Positions 17,849 to 28,553 are shown, numbered from the stretch's first letter. The stretch is 64,000 nt of DNA from Hyphomicrobiales bacterium (GCA_009377755.1 WHTM01000001.1:242184-306183); one strand, 5' to 3'. The notes: generated by a model not told the origin, from the sequence alone. Program-made: numbers and translations.

Positions 17849-18148
17849 ATGACCAAGACCCTGTATTCTCTCGTTGCGGCGACTGTCATCGCCGCCGCGG
17901 CCGTTACGGCGCCGACCTCGGCGGACGCCCGTTGCCGTGGCTGCGGCGTTGCCGCCGGCGTCGTCGGTGGGCTCGCCGTCGGCGCGATCATCGGCTCGGC
18001 GATCGCCAACAGCCCGCCGCCGCCGCCCCCGGCCGTCATTTACGCCGAGCCGGAGCCGGTCTATGGGCCGGTCTGCCACATCGAGCGGCACCGCGTGTGG
18101 ATCGAAGGCTACGGCTATCGCGTGCGCCGGGTGCAGGTCTGCGACTGA
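17849..18148 (+). CDS. Small secreted glycine-zipper protein, paralogue 2
   Basis: A 99-residue exported protein starting MTKTLYSLVAATVIAAA with a signal peptide ending at about TSADA. It has CRGCG, a glycine-zipper VAAGVVGGLAVGAIIGSA, a run of six prolines, and a C-terminus CHIERHRVWIEGYGYRVRRVQVCD matching paralogue 1 at 17370. GGGAGAC precedes the ATG. The CRGCG motif and proline run differ from paralogue 1, showing divergence after duplication. Function unknown. Confidence 0.75.
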   Translation: MTKTLYSLVAATVIAAAAVTAPTSADARCRGCGVAAGVVGGLAVGAIIGSAIANSPPPPPPAVIYAEPEPVYGPVCHIERHRVWIEGYGYRVRRVQVCD

Positions 18149-18381
18149 GGCCGTTCCCCGCACGCGGTGCAGCACACCCGAAGTCGGGTGTTCCCGACTT
18201 CGGGCACCTATTTGAGTGTCGCAAATCGGATACATCCGATTTGCGATGTGGTGCACCGCAGATGCGGGGTCCCGGTTTACCCCCTCCCTTCCCTCCCCCG
18301 CTTGCGGGGGAGGGTTAGCGAGGGGGTGGGTCCCGGTTCTGCAGCGCACCGTTTCACACTGCGCTGCGCCCGGGACACGAG
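18149..18381. repeat. Composite intergenic repeat region
   Basis: Stacked palindromes fill the gap between convergent genes: CCCGAAGTCGGG at about 18178, GCAAATCGGAT/ATCCGATTTGC at about 18226-18247, the terminator-like hairpin at 18291, and a 52-base element at 18328-18379 (GGGTCCCGG...CCCGGGACACG). The 52-base element recurs at 35421-35472 with 3 differences. Related fragments (cgcacgcggtgcatcacg, cgcagatg...ggtccc) occur at 38410-38450. Confidence 0.75.
18291..18314. terminator. GC-rich hairpin (CCCTCCCCCG stem)
   Basis: A perfect 10-bp stem CCCTCCCCCG-cttg-CGGGGGAGGG between the convergent paralogue 2 and lytic transglycosylase genes. The same design with a 9-bp stem is seen at 38459-38480. 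It may act as a terminator without a T-run, or be part of a dispersed repeat. Confidence 0.5.
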
Positions 18382-19626
18382 TCAGCGGCGCGTCATATGC
18401 CGCAGCACCGCCGCCGTCGGCCAGCAGTCGAGCGCCAGCCCGTTCGCCTGCTGATAGGCGCCGAGCGCCGCGCGCGTGAGCATGCCGGCCTTGCCGTCGA
18501 TCTTGTCCTTGTAGAGACCGAGCGCAGTCAGCTGGCGCTGCATCGCCTCCACCTGCGCCGTGCGCAGTTGCGCGTCCTTCGCCCACGGCGTGACGAAGCC
18601 GCGTCCGCCGGCGATGCGGTCGGCGAGCGTGCCGACGAACAGCACGTACAAGTCTGAGAAATTGTAGTCCTTGATCACGAAGTAATTCTTCGGCGTCAGG
18701 AACGCGGGACCATGAGTCCCTTCCGGCATGAGGACGGATGCATCTTCCGCAAGCTCCTGCGCCGACAGCTTGCGTCCGCCCGCCGGAACGAAACCGAGCC
18801 GCAGCCATTCGGCGACCGGACGCTTGACCGACGGCTCGGCGCGCGCGCAATCGAAGTCCTTCGGCGTCTTGACCTCGATTGCCCAGGTGCCGCCGCGCTG
18901 CCAGCCTTTTCCCACGAGCTGGCGCGCGGCAGAGGCGAGCGCGTCCGGCACCGACGTCCAGATGTCGAGATGGCCGTCGCCGTCGAAGTCGACGGCGTAT
19001 CTGTAAAAGTCCGACGGCAGGAACTGGGTCAGCCCAAGCGCGCCCGCCCAGGAGGAACGCATGTCGGCGCGCTTGACGTGGCCCTCCTGCAAAATCCTAA
19101 GCGCTAGCAGGAATTCTTCGCGGAAGATGTCCTTGCGCCGGCCGAGATACGCCTGCGTCGCGAGCGCGCGGATCGCGTCGTGCGGCAGCCGGTAGCGGGC
19201 GAAATCGGTCTCGCGTCCCCAGATCGCCAGCACGACGTTGCCCGGCACGCCGATTTCGTGCGCGATGCGGGCGAGCGTCGTGCGGTGCCTGGCGGCAAGC
19301 CCGCGGCCGTAAGCTGCGAGCCCGACGAGCCGCGAGTCCTTGAGATAGTCGCCGGGTGTGAGCACGAATTCCGGCTGGCCGGGCGGCTTGGTCACGCGGC
19401 CCGGGATGACGAGATCGGGCAGGCTCAGATCCGGCGTGAGCCCGCGCGTGGCCGCCGCGAAGGTCGCGCGCGTGACGCCGAGCGACTGCGCCTGCGGGAT
19501 CAGCGATTGCAGGAACTTGTCGAAGGCAGCGTCGGCGGCACACACGTGATTCTCCGCCGCTGCCGAGAGCGTTGCCGCAATCACCGCCAGTGCTTGTGCC
19601 GCTGACCGCATGCGCCGCAAGATCAT
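18382..19626 (-). CDS. Lytic murein transglycosylase (MltB-like) with peptidoglycan-binding domain
   Basis: A 414-residue periplasmic enzyme cleaving peptidoglycan glycan strands to 1,6-anhydro products. An N-terminal signal (SAAQALAVIAATLSAAA) is followed by an SLT_2/MltB catalytic domain with the Glu of IWGRETDF and family motifs ALGLTQFLPSDF and DGDGHLDIW. A C-terminal PG_binding_1 domain follows (QRQLTALGLYKDKIDGKAG). No lipobox is seen, so it is probably soluble. Single gene, convergent with the paralogue pair. Confidence 0.9.
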   Translation of the reverse strand: MILRRMRSAAQALAVIAATLSAAAENHVCAADAAFDKFLQSLIPQAQSLGVTRATFAAATRGLTPDLSLPDLVIPGRVTKPPGQPEFVLTPGDYLKDSRLVGLAAYGRGLAARHRTTLARIAHEIGVPGNVVLAIWGRETDFARYRLPHDAIRALATQAYLGRRKDIFREEFLLALRILQEGHVKRADMRSSWAGALGLTQFLPSDFYRYAVDFDGDGHLDIWTSVPDALASAARQLVGKGWQRGGTWAIEVKTPKDFDCARAEPSVKRPVAEWLRLGFVPAGGRKLSAQELAEDASVLMPEGTHGPAFLTPKNYFVIKDYNFSDLYVLFVGTLADRIAGGRGFVTPWAKDAQLRTAQVEAMQRQLTALGLYKDKIDGKAGMLTRAALGAYQQANGLALDCWPTAAVLRHMTRR

Positions 19627-19741
19627 GCGCTCCCTCGAACAATGCTCGAACGTAACGTGACCGGAGACGAATCGGAAACAGAGCGTGGCCGATAAAGAAA
19701 AGCTTAACGGGATTGGTCAAGAGCGGCTTAACGATCCACGT

Positions 19742-20344
19742 TCACGCGGTCCAGATCGACTGCCGCGGCACCTTCACGGAAATCTCTTCGCCGACGCGGA
19801 TGGTGCCGGCACGCTCGACCGATGCGACGAGGCCGCGCAGCCCGGCCGCCATCTTGGGAAACTCCAGCGCGAGCCCTGCGATCTTCCCGTCGGGGTCGAC
19901 GTGACGCGCGACCGACTTGCCGGAGATGCGGCACGGCGCGTTCTGCGCCTCGACCAGGATCGTCGCATCGTCAAAAAAGAGTCGCGTGCCGGAGGGAAGC
20001 CACGACAGCCGCGGAATGCCTTCAAGCACCACATTGGCGCCGATCCATTCCGGCTCGATGGCGGAAACCCCCATCGCCGCCGCGATCATCGGCAGCTCCT
20101 CCACCGAGACGATGGTGAGCGCGCGGCCCGAGCGCATCTCCATACCGCGCGCATACCACGGCTCGCGCGGGCCGGCCTTGCGCGTGAAGCCATGGTGGCG
20201 GGAGCCTGGAATGCCGCCGAGATCAAGCGCCATGGCGTCGACGCGTTTGCTCTCGGGAAGCACTTCGGACGGCACCAGGAGCGCGGCGCAGCGGGCGGTG
20301 GTCTTGATCTCGGGGATGATGTGGTGGGTGGTGGAGGCGGTCAT
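19742..20344 (-). CDS. MOSC domain protein
   Basis: A 200-residue cytoplasmic protein. The start MTASTTHHIIPEIK at 20344 is chosen because AGGAGA lies upstream; the longer open frame runs into a dispersed repeat. MOSC domains are the sulfur-carrier module of molybdenum-cofactor sulfurases and YiiM/YuaD-type reductases. Features seen: IPEIKTTARCAALL, DLGGIPGSRHHGFTRKAG and CRISGKSV with a conserved Cys. Stand-alone MOSC proteins often detoxify N-hydroxylated compounds or transfer sulfur; the specific role is not known. Confidence 0.75.
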   Translation of the reverse strand: MTASTTHHIIPEIKTTARCAALLVPSEVLPESKRVDAMALDLGGIPGSRHHGFTRKAGPREPWYARGMEMRSGRALTIVSVEELPMIAAAMGVSAIEPEWIGANVVLEGIPRLSWLPSGTRLFFDDATILVEAQNAPCRISGKSVARHVDPDGKIAGLALEFPKMAAGLRGLVASVERAGTIRVGEEISVKVPRQSIWTA

Positions 20345-20359
20345 GGCAGGAATTCTCCT

Positions 20360-20480
20360 GTGGTCGTTCCCGCGAAGGCGGAAACCCATAACCACAAACC
20401 TCACGGACACAGAGTATGGGTCCCCGCCGGAGCCTTCATCGGGCCGGCCAAAGGCCGGACCCGTTGGCGGGGACGACGCC
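20360..20480. repeat. Dispersed palindromic intergenic repeat
   Basis: An element with GGTCGTTCCCGCGAAGGCGG, then CCCATAACCAC ... AGTATGGGTCCCCGCC, followed by a second GC palindrome (AAGGCCGGACCCGTTGGCGG). The first half is present inverted at about 55043-55115. It separates the MOSC and class II aldolase genes, and reading through it falsely extends the MOSC frame. Confidence 0.75.
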
Positions 20481-20497
20481 TGGTTTGGCCTCCCGCC

Positions 20498-21283
20498 TCA
20501 ATCCGCAAAGGCGGGATCGAGCCGTTCGGCAAGCCGCAGCCAGTAGGCCCAGGAAATGTCCTCGCGCGGCGCGTTCCCGCCGCTGCGGCCCATCTGCGCC
20601 TTGGTATGGGCCTGCAACGGCTCGGGGATCGGACGCATCGTTCCGCGGGTCGCCATCACCCGCTCCTGCAGCGCGCAGGCATCGATCAGCGCGCGCATAT
20701 AGCCGAACGCCTCGCCGAGCGAGGCGCCGATCGAGAGCAGCCCGTGGTTGAGCATGATCAGCGTGTGCTTGTCGCCGAGGTCGGCGAGCATGCGCGGCAC
20801 CTCGTCCTCTTCCTGGGCGAGACCCTCGAACCCGTGATAGCCGACCTCCTGGTGGAGACGGCAGCCGCCCTGCGAGAGAATGACCAGCTTCGCCTCGATC
20901 GCGCCAATCACAGTCGAGGCAGTCTCGTGCACGTGCAACACGCAATGGACGTCGGGCCGCGCTTTGAGGATGCCGCTGTGGAAGTTGTAGCCGGCCGGCT
21001 GGATCTTGAGTCCGGTATGGCTGAGCACATTCCAATCGTAGTCGAGCGTGGAGAGCGAGGAGGCCGTGATCTCGTCCCAGCCGAGCCCTTGCGGGTTCAT
21101 CAGGAAGGTGTCGGTGCCGGGAATACGCAGCGAGATGTGATTGAGCGTATCGACGTTCCAGCCGAGATGATGCGCGACGCGGAACACAGCCGCGAGCTCG
21201 ACGCGCAGCTTGTGCTCGGCGTCGCTGACCTTGCGGTCGAGCGCAACGCCGCCGATGCGCGAAACGGCCATTCTCTCGTTCAT
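20498..21283 (-). CDS. Class II aldolase/adducin family protein
   Basis: A 261-residue zinc-dependent aldolase-fold protein. Metal-binding histidines are seen in VLHVHETAS and again in LNHGLLSIG, matching the HxH...H pattern of L-fuculose-phosphate aldolase and araD-type enzymes, with NHISLRIPGTDTFLMNPQG near the N-terminus. It is a full-length single domain. There are no sugar-kinase or sugar-isomerase neighbours, so the substrate is unclear; decarboxylase roles are also known in this family. Confidence 0.88.
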   Translation of the reverse strand: MNERMAVSRIGGVALDRKVSDAEHKLRVELAAVFRVAHHLGWNVDTLNHISLRIPGTDTFLMNPQGLGWDEITASSLSTLDYDWNVLSHTGLKIQPAGYNFHSGILKARPDVHCVLHVHETASTVIGAIEAKLVILSQGGCRLHQEVGYHGFEGLAQEEDEVPRMLADLGDKHTLIMLNHGLLSIGASLGEAFGYMRALIDACALQERVMATRGTMRPIPEPLQAHTKAQMGRSGGNAPREDISWAYWLRLAERLDPAFAD

Positions 21284-21446
21284 GGCATTGCCTCCATTGA
21301 TGTCCGTGCCCCGTTGACCAGGGGTGCATGCTTATCGTTGGGTATGGTACTGCGGCGGAGGCTCTCGGGAAAGACACTGCCACTTGAATTTCTAGATCGT
21401 CCCGTCAAATACTTTCAGCTGATAAGATACAACAAGGGGAACAAAG

Positions 21447-21635
21447 ATGCCGACGCTCTTCAAGAATGGCCGAGTGACGATCCCCAAGAAGGTACGCGAC
21501 GAAGCAGGCATTCATCCCGGCGACACCGTCGAAGTGCGCGCCACCGCGTCTGGCGGGGCATATGTCGAAAAGGTGTCCACGCACAGCGTGAGGAGCCGCA
21601 ACGCGGCTTTGTCCAAGCGCCGGTCGAAGCGGTAG
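21447..21635 (+). CDS. AbrB/MazE-type (SpoVT-AbrB) DNA-binding protein, orphan
   Basis: A 62-residue protein. Residues 1-42 (PTLFKNGRVTIPKKVRDEAG, then HPGDTVEV) are a swapped-hairpin AbrB fold as in MazE/VapB antitoxins. AAGGGGAAC precedes the ATG. The tail is basic (SKRRSKR) and merges into a GC-rich repeat, so the original C-terminus may be altered. No toxin gene follows: 21640-21750 holds only repeat-like sequence. It could be an orphan antitoxin or a small transcription factor. Confidence 0.7.
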   Translation: MPTLFKNGRVTIPKKVRDEAGIHPGDTVEVRATASGGAYVEKVSTHSVRSRNAALSKRRSKR

Positions 21636-21754
21636 GGCGGGCAAAGGCGCGATAGCGCCGTGCCCACGCGGTGGACGCGGCCGCATCGGAAAGCATGGAG
21701 ACCGCGAGACAATGGTGGGCTCGCTTCGCTTAGCCCACCCTACGAAGCCGCATA
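21636..21754. repeat. Repeat-like intergenic DNA
   Basis: Contains AAAGGCGCGATAGCGCCGTG and GGTGGGCTCGCTTCGCTTAGCCCACC palindromes, of the kind scattered in Bradyrhizobium-like genomes, between the AbrB-like gene (plus) and the EttA gene (minus). No gene is seen. Confidence 0.55.
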
Positions 21755-23410
<1,656 letters not shown>

Positions 23411-24005
23411 TGAGTCCTCGTGGTCATTTCGGCTGACACGCCGCACCGCCCGCATCTCGTTGCGGCGGCTCGCCGGGGCGGCCTCGGAAAGGCCCGGCCG
23501 CGTGCGTGTGTCGGGAATTCACCGCCGATGTAGCGACTGCCGCCGCCGAGGGCAAGGCGGGCGGGTGCCGGCGTCAAACTTCCGGAAACCTTGACCGGAA
23601 AGTTTCTCCGCACCGTCGGCGCGCCACGGCCAAGAGTTTACCGCTGTGAAACCCGGGCGGCGCAAGGTCAGGACATTCTTTGAACCCCCACGTCGGGGGC
23701 CGCGACCAATAAGCACGAGCAACCGTGTTCGTTGGAGAGTGTCATGGCAGCGCGAACCGCTCTTCTCCGCTTTTCGGTCGAAGCCGACCATTCGACGCCC
23801 AGGCTGGCAGCCGCCGTCCGGGCACTGCTGCGCAGGGCTTCCGTGACGCTGCTCCACCCATACCGGCCCGAGCGGCACTACATGCGCGGCCCCGGCCCCC
23901 GCTGGCACGCCAAGCATGACCTTGCCGGCGTGCGGCGGGAACCCCCGGCTGTCTGACCCCCACATCCCGGAGATCCGATCGCCCGCCGTTCCTCGGGCAA
24001 CCGAG
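23411..24005. other. 594-bp intergenic region
   Basis: Lies between the EttA gene and the end of the glycosidase gene, both on the minus strand. It holds the EttA promoter region, a short GC hairpin near 23682-23700 (CCCCCACGTCGGGGG) and one doubtful small plus-strand frame at 23744. No RNA gene is recognised. Confidence 0.4.
23744..23956 (+). CDS. Possible small basic protein
   Basis: A 70-residue frame, MAARTALLRFSVEADH onward, preceded by GGAGAG seven bases before the ATG. It is Arg/Ala/Pro-rich with no recognised domain. High-GC DNA yields such frames by chance and the opposite strand is also open, so I rate it as doubtful. Confidence 0.25.
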   Translation: MAARTALLRFSVEADHSTPRLAAAVRALLRRASVTLLHPYRPERHYMRGPGPRWHAKHDLAGVRREPPAV

Positions 24006-26201
24006 TCAGGTATGGACGGAGGAGACTTGAATATGGCCGTCGCTGCGGATGACCTGCAGTGAAATGTCGTTGCCGTGCCGGTGGACGGACAGATCGAGGC
24101 TCGTCTGGCCGAGAAGCAAGTTCGACAGCACCACCTCGTCGAGAAATTCTGGAAGCCGCGGATTGTGCAGTTTGATGAGGCGCTCGACGGGATCAAACTC
24201 CAAACCGAGCAACGTCCCGATCATCGCAAACGGCGTGACGCACGACCACGCCTGCGGCGTGCAGGCCACCGGATAAAGCGTCGGCGCCTGGCTGCGGACC
24301 CGGCGAAACCCGCAGAACAGCTCCGGCAAACGGCGAAATTCCATGTAGCTGGCTGCCTCGAACAGGCCGTTGAAAACGCGCTCTGCCGCGAGTTTCATTC
24401 CGTATCTGGCGAGACCCAAGGCGATCAACGCGTTGTCGTGCGGCCAGACCGACCCGTTGTGATACGACATCGGATTGTACCGCGGCTGGTCGTTGGCAAC
24501 GGTTCGTATGCCCCAGCCGTTGAAGAATGACGGCCCCAGCAGTTGTCGGCCGATCATCTCGGCGCGCGACGGCGAAGCGATGCCGGTGAAGAGCACCTGG
24601 CCGGCATTCGACGTGCGCACGGCGCACGGCCGCTTTTCTCCGTCGAGCGCAAGCGCGTAGGTCCCGATGTCGGGGCACCAGAACGCATCATCGAAACGTG
24701 CGGCAAGGTCCTCCGCTTCGCGCTCCAGTCTCTTCGCGATCTCTCGGTCCCCAAGCAGATTGGCGCAGCGAGCAGCCAGCCGCTTGGCCGCATAGACATA
24801 TCCCTGCACCTCCGCCAGAGCGATCGGACCATCCGCAAGCCGGCCGTCGTGATGAAACACAGCGTCCTGCGAATCCTTCCAGCCTTGATTGACCAGACCA
24901 TGCTCCGTCGCGCGGTAATATTCGACGAAGCCGTCACGATCGATATCGCCCGGCCCATCGATCCACTGCAATGCCGCCACGATGTTCGGCCACAATGCCT
25001 TGAGTGTCTCGATGTCGCCGGTCCGCTGTACATACAGTCCCGCCAGCAGGACGAACAGCGGGGTTGAATCAACACTGCCGTAATAAAGGCCGAAGGGGAT
25101 TTCCCCTAGCGCGGCCATCTCGCCGCTGCGCATCTCGTGCAGAATCTTCCCGGGCTGCGCATCGCGATAGGGATCGTCGACCTGCGCCTGGTACGCTGCC
25201 AGCCGCCGCAGCACGCCACGCGCGATATCCGGATCGCACCATAGCATTTGCAGCGCCGTGATCAGACCGTCGCGGCCGAACGTGGTCGAATACCAAGGGA
25301 TTCCGGCGTAGGGGTACGGCCCCGCGGAGGTCGCGGTCGTCAGCATCCTGAGATCGGCCGCAGCTCGGCACAATATTTCGTTGAAGAGTGGATTCGACGT
25401 TCGGACCGAGGTCCCCGACCTTCCGGGACCCCTCGCGTCGCGGAATGCCGCGCGCAGGCCGCGCAGAAACGGCATGGGTCGGGAGTCGGATTCCGGATCG
25501 CATTCGACTGACAAGAACAGCGAGCATCGTTGGCCGGGGCCAAGTTGGAGCGAATAGGTGCCGACGCCGCGATCAAGAAAATCCGGCTCCGGATCGAGTG
25601 CGATGACCGTTCGCCGGGTAACGCCATCGAGGCCGTCGTAACTCAAATGGGCTTGGGCACTGTCAATCTGTATGTGCGTGCGGCCGCGCCGCTCGCGCCG
25701 CAAGCCGCGTACTTCAAACAAATCTGCAAAGTCGGCGCCGAACGTCCAGGACAAATGGATGCTGACCTTGTGGTCGCCGTAATTGGTGACTCTACACCGT
25801 TGATAGACGTTGCCTCGCCACACGAAGATCGCCCGGTTGAAGTGCAGCGTGTCCTTGGGCAAGGACAGCCTGTTCTCGAAATAGATGTCCGGATTGGTGA
25901 GATCGACACGCAGCATCGCGTTGTCGTCGCGCAAGCTTGAACCGAGCAGCAGCGGCTGCATTCCGTTGATCAGCAGCTCCAATCTGGAGACATGGCGTGT
26001 ATCGCAATGGAACACGCCATCAGCACCGTCGGGCGACAGGCCGATATCGCCATGCGCGTCGAGCACCACAAAAGTGTCGTCATGCTTGAGTGACCGCCGC
26101 GGGCGCGGCGGCGCCGTTCGAGCCGGGATGTAGAACGGTAGCTCAGGGCCGGAATCGACATCCTCAGCCGCCGCGGCATCGTGTCTGGTCAAGGCACGCA
26201 C
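24006..26201 (-). CDS. Glycogen-debranching-type glycosidase (amylo-alpha-1,6-glucosidase family)
   Basis: A 731-residue protein with an N-terminal GDE_N-like beta-domain (DTFVVLDAHGDIG, DGVFHCDTRHVSRLELLING) and a C-terminal (alpha/alpha)6 barrel resembling amylo-alpha-1,6-glucosidase/MGH1-type hydrolases (PWYSTTFGRDGLITALQ, ENGYVEYYRAT-like EYYRATEHGLVNQGWKDS, HDNALIALGLARYG). No signal peptide, so cytoplasmic. It is followed upstream by a glycosyltransferase gene on the same strand 64 bases away; this pairing suggests shared turnover or synthesis of an intracellular glucan or compatible-solute glycoside. Exact substrate unknown. Confidence 0.88.
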   Translation of the reverse strand: MRALTRHDAAAAEDVDSGPELPFYIPARTAPPRPRRSLKHDDTFVVLDAHGDIGLSPDGADGVFHCDTRHVSRLELLINGMQPLLLGSSLRDDNAMLRVDLTNPDIYFENRLSLPKDTLHFNRAIFVWRGNVYQRCRVTNYGDHKVSIHLSWTFGADFADLFEVRGLRRERRGRTHIQIDSAQAHLSYDGLDGVTRRTVIALDPEPDFLDRGVGTYSLQLGPGQRCSLFLSVECDPESDSRPMPFLRGLRAAFRDARGPGRSGTSVRTSNPLFNEILCRAAADLRMLTTATSAGPYPYAGIPWYSTTFGRDGLITALQMLWCDPDIARGVLRRLAAYQAQVDDPYRDAQPGKILHEMRSGEMAALGEIPFGLYYGSVDSTPLFVLLAGLYVQRTGDIETLKALWPNIVAALQWIDGPGDIDRDGFVEYYRATEHGLVNQGWKDSQDAVFHHDGRLADGPIALAEVQGYVYAAKRLAARCANLLGDREIAKRLEREAEDLAARFDDAFWCPDIGTYALALDGEKRPCAVRTSNAGQVLFTGIASPSRAEMIGRQLLGPSFFNGWGIRTVANDQPRYNPMSYHNGSVWPHDNALIALGLARYGMKLAAERVFNGLFEAASYMEFRRLPELFCGFRRVRSQAPTLYPVACTPQAWSCVTPFAMIGTLLGLEFDPVERLIKLHNPRLPEFLDEVVLSNLLLGQTSLDLSVHRHGNDISLQVIRSDGHIQVSSVHT

Positions 26202-26265
26202 CCGCGTGTTCCCCTCGTGCGTGTCAAAGGCCAGTGCGAATCTCCTTGCGGCTCCTGGCGGTCGG

Positions 26266-27366
26266 CTACGGTATCAATTCCGGAGCGAGCGGCAGCATCA
26301 GCGGGTCGACCCGGCTGGCGACGAGTTCGGCGTCTCGTTGCGACATCAGCAGCGTCCGATAGACGCCGAGGTAGTTTTCCGCCATGCAGGTGGCGGAAAA
26401 ACGTTGCTCGAACCGCCGGCGGACAGCGCGGCGGTCGAGCGCGATGACCCGCGGGATCGCCGCAAGGCCCTCTTCTTCGGAATCGACGATGAATCCGGTG
26501 ACTCCGTTGTCGACAATCTCGGGCACGGAGCCTTGGCGGAAGGCCAGTACCGGGGTTCCGCATGCCATCGCTTCGATCATCACCAACCCGAACGGTTCCG
26601 GCCATTCGATCGGGAACAGCAAAGCCAGCGCCTCACCGAGGAACTTGCTTTTGTCGCGGTCATTGATTTCGCCGATGAATTCGATGTCCGGATGCCCCAG
26701 CAGGGGTACAATTTTCTCGCGAAAATATGCCTCGTCTACGGCATCCACCTTGGCGGCAATCTTGAGCGGGATACCCAACGCTCGGGCGATGGCGATCGCC
26801 CGGTCTGGGCGCTTTTCCGGGGCGATGCGGCCGAGAAACGCGAGATAGCCCCCGCGCGGATGGGCAATCGGCCGGTGCAGATCAATCGGCAGCCCGTGCG
26901 GTACGGTGGCGATGAAATTGGCGTTTTCAATCGGACTGCGCTGGGCTTCCGAAATGGAAACCAACGGCATATCGCCAAACCCGAGATAGAGCGGCTTGAG
27001 GTCAGGCAGGTCTTGGCGTCCGTGCAGAGTTGTGACGGTGCGCCTCGCCATGTGCCGAAACACGGGAAAATGGAACTGGTCGATGTGGAAATGGATGATG
27101 TCGAAGCTGTCCGCACGGGCGCGCACACGGTCGAGCATCAGCATGTAGTACGGAATGACATCACGGATGGCCGGTTCGCGTCGCAGTGATGTTGGTCCGC
27201 AGCGCACCAGCGTCGCGGAAGTCATTGAATCGCCGCTGGCGAATAACGTCACGTCGTGTCCAAGGCCGACAAGCTCCTCCGTCAGATAGGAGACCACGCG
27301 CTCCGTCCCGCCATAGGCCTTGGGCGGCACGCTTTCCATGAGCGGTGCAACCTGCGCAATTTTCAT
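26266..27366 (-). CDS. Glycosyltransferase family 4 protein
   Basis: A 366-residue GT-B retaining glycosyltransferase. The N-terminus MKIAQVAPLMESVPPKAYGGTE carries the acceptor-side Gly loop. The C-terminal nucleotide-sugar site EPFGLVMIEAMACGTPV has the E-x7-E pattern. An AAGGGAT site precedes the ATG at 27366. It probably forms an operon with the debranching-type glycosidase downstream. Sugar donor and acceptor are not deducible. Confidence 0.9.
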   Translation of the reverse strand: MKIAQVAPLMESVPPKAYGGTERVVSYLTEELVGLGHDVTLFASGDSMTSATLVRCGPTSLRREPAIRDVIPYYMLMLDRVRARADSFDIIHFHIDQFHFPVFRHMARRTVTTLHGRQDLPDLKPLYLGFGDMPLVSISEAQRSPIENANFIATVPHGLPIDLHRPIAHPRGGYLAFLGRIAPEKRPDRAIAIARALGIPLKIAAKVDAVDEAYFREKIVPLLGHPDIEFIGEINDRDKSKFLGEALALLFPIEWPEPFGLVMIEAMACGTPVLAFRQGSVPEIVDNGVTGFIVDSEEEGLAAIPRVIALDRRAVRRRFEQRFSATCMAENYLGVYRTLLMSQRDAELVASRVDPLMLPLAPELIP

Positions 27367-27593
27367 TGATTATCCCTTCTCGACCGGTTGGCAAATGTTG
27401 CTCGTGCGACCTTTGTTCCAGGAGTGCATCGCCTTTCGACCCAAGCTGCCGCCCTACGCGGCGCGCGCCCACCCTCTATCGTCCACCGGCGACTACGGCA
27501 GACCTCCTTTGGCCTGGCGGGATTGGCATTCGTCAAAAGCGCGCCTTATTGTACCGCTCCCTGATGTGACAATCCTCGGAGCGGATGGAACCT

Positions 27594-28553
27594 ATGGCCT
27601 ATCGCTGCGCGATCCTTGACGACTATCAGAACTGTGCTCTCCAGGTGGCGGACTGGTCCGTCCTCGGCGATCAGGTTGAAACCAAAGCCTTCACGGAATG
27701 GCTCGGCGGCAGCGACAACGTCATCAAGACGCTGCAGGGCTTCGACATGGTTTGCCTGATGCGGGAGCGAACCCTGTTCGACCGCAAGGTGATCGAGGCC
27801 CTGCCCAGTCTCAAGCTAATCATCACCTGCGGCATGCGCAATGCCGCGATCGACGTCGCCGCCGCCAAGGAACGCGGGATTCCCACGCTCGGCACCGAGT
27901 CGGCCGGGTTCCCGACCGCGGAGCTTGCCATCGGCATCATGCTGGAACTGGCGCGCAAGATCGGCTGGGAAGACGCGCGCATGAAGACCGGCCATCTCTG
28001 GCAAAAAACCCTCGGTATCGAGCTTGAGGGCAAGACGCTCGGCGTCCTGGGACTGGGCAAACTCGGCGGCCGCACAGCCAGGATCGCCAAGGCGATCGGC
28101 ATGCGCGTCATCGCCTGGAGCCAGAACCTCACTGCCGAGAAGTGCAAGGAATACGGCGCCGAACTGGTGAGCAAAGAGGACCTGTTCCGGCAATCGGATT
28201 TCCTGACGATCCACCTGGTGCTCAGCGCCCGTTCGCGCGGCCTCGTGGGGGCGCAGGACCTGGCGCTGATGAAGAAGACGGCCTTCCTGGTCAACACCTC
28301 GCGCGGACCGATCGTCGACGAGGACGCGCTGCTCAAGGCCCTGCAGGAGAGGCGAATCGGCGGCGCCGGCCTCGACGTATTCGCCACCGAGCCGCTGCCG
28401 CTCGATCACCCGGTGCGCAAGCTTGACAACGTCGTGCTGACCCCGCACCTCGGCTACGTCACCGACGAGAACTACCGCCGCTACTACGGCGGCATGGTCG
28501 AGGACATCCGCTCCTGGCTCGACGGCAAGCCGGTCCGGGTGATGAGCGCGTGA
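27594..28553 (+). CDS. D-2-hydroxyacid dehydrogenase family protein
   Basis: A 319-residue NAD(P)-dependent oxidoreductase interconverting 2-hydroxy and 2-oxo acids. The Rossmann loop is GVLGLGKLGGRTA. The catalytic Arg/Glu/His are in NTSRGPIVDE, DVFATEPLPLDHP and LTPHLGYVT. The start MAYRCAILDDYQ at 27594 matches family starts; an ATG nine bases upstream (27585) is also possible, close to GGAG. The gene precedes an ACMSD-like amidohydrolase by 79 bases on the same strand, so both may act on one pathway intermediate. Confidence 0.92.
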   Translation: MAYRCAILDDYQNCALQVADWSVLGDQVETKAFTEWLGGSDNVIKTLQGFDMVCLMRERTLFDRKVIEALPSLKLIITCGMRNAAIDVAAAKERGIPTLGTESAGFPTAELAIGIMLELARKIGWEDARMKTGHLWQKTLGIELEGKTLGVLGLGKLGGRTARIAKAIGMRVIAWSQNLTAEKCKEYGAELVSKEDLFRQSDFLTIHLVLSARSRGLVGAQDLALMKKTAFLVNTSRGPIVDEDALLKALQERRIGGAGLDVFATEPLPLDHPVRKLDNVVLTPHLGYVTDENYRRYYGGMVEDIRSWLDGKPVRVMSA

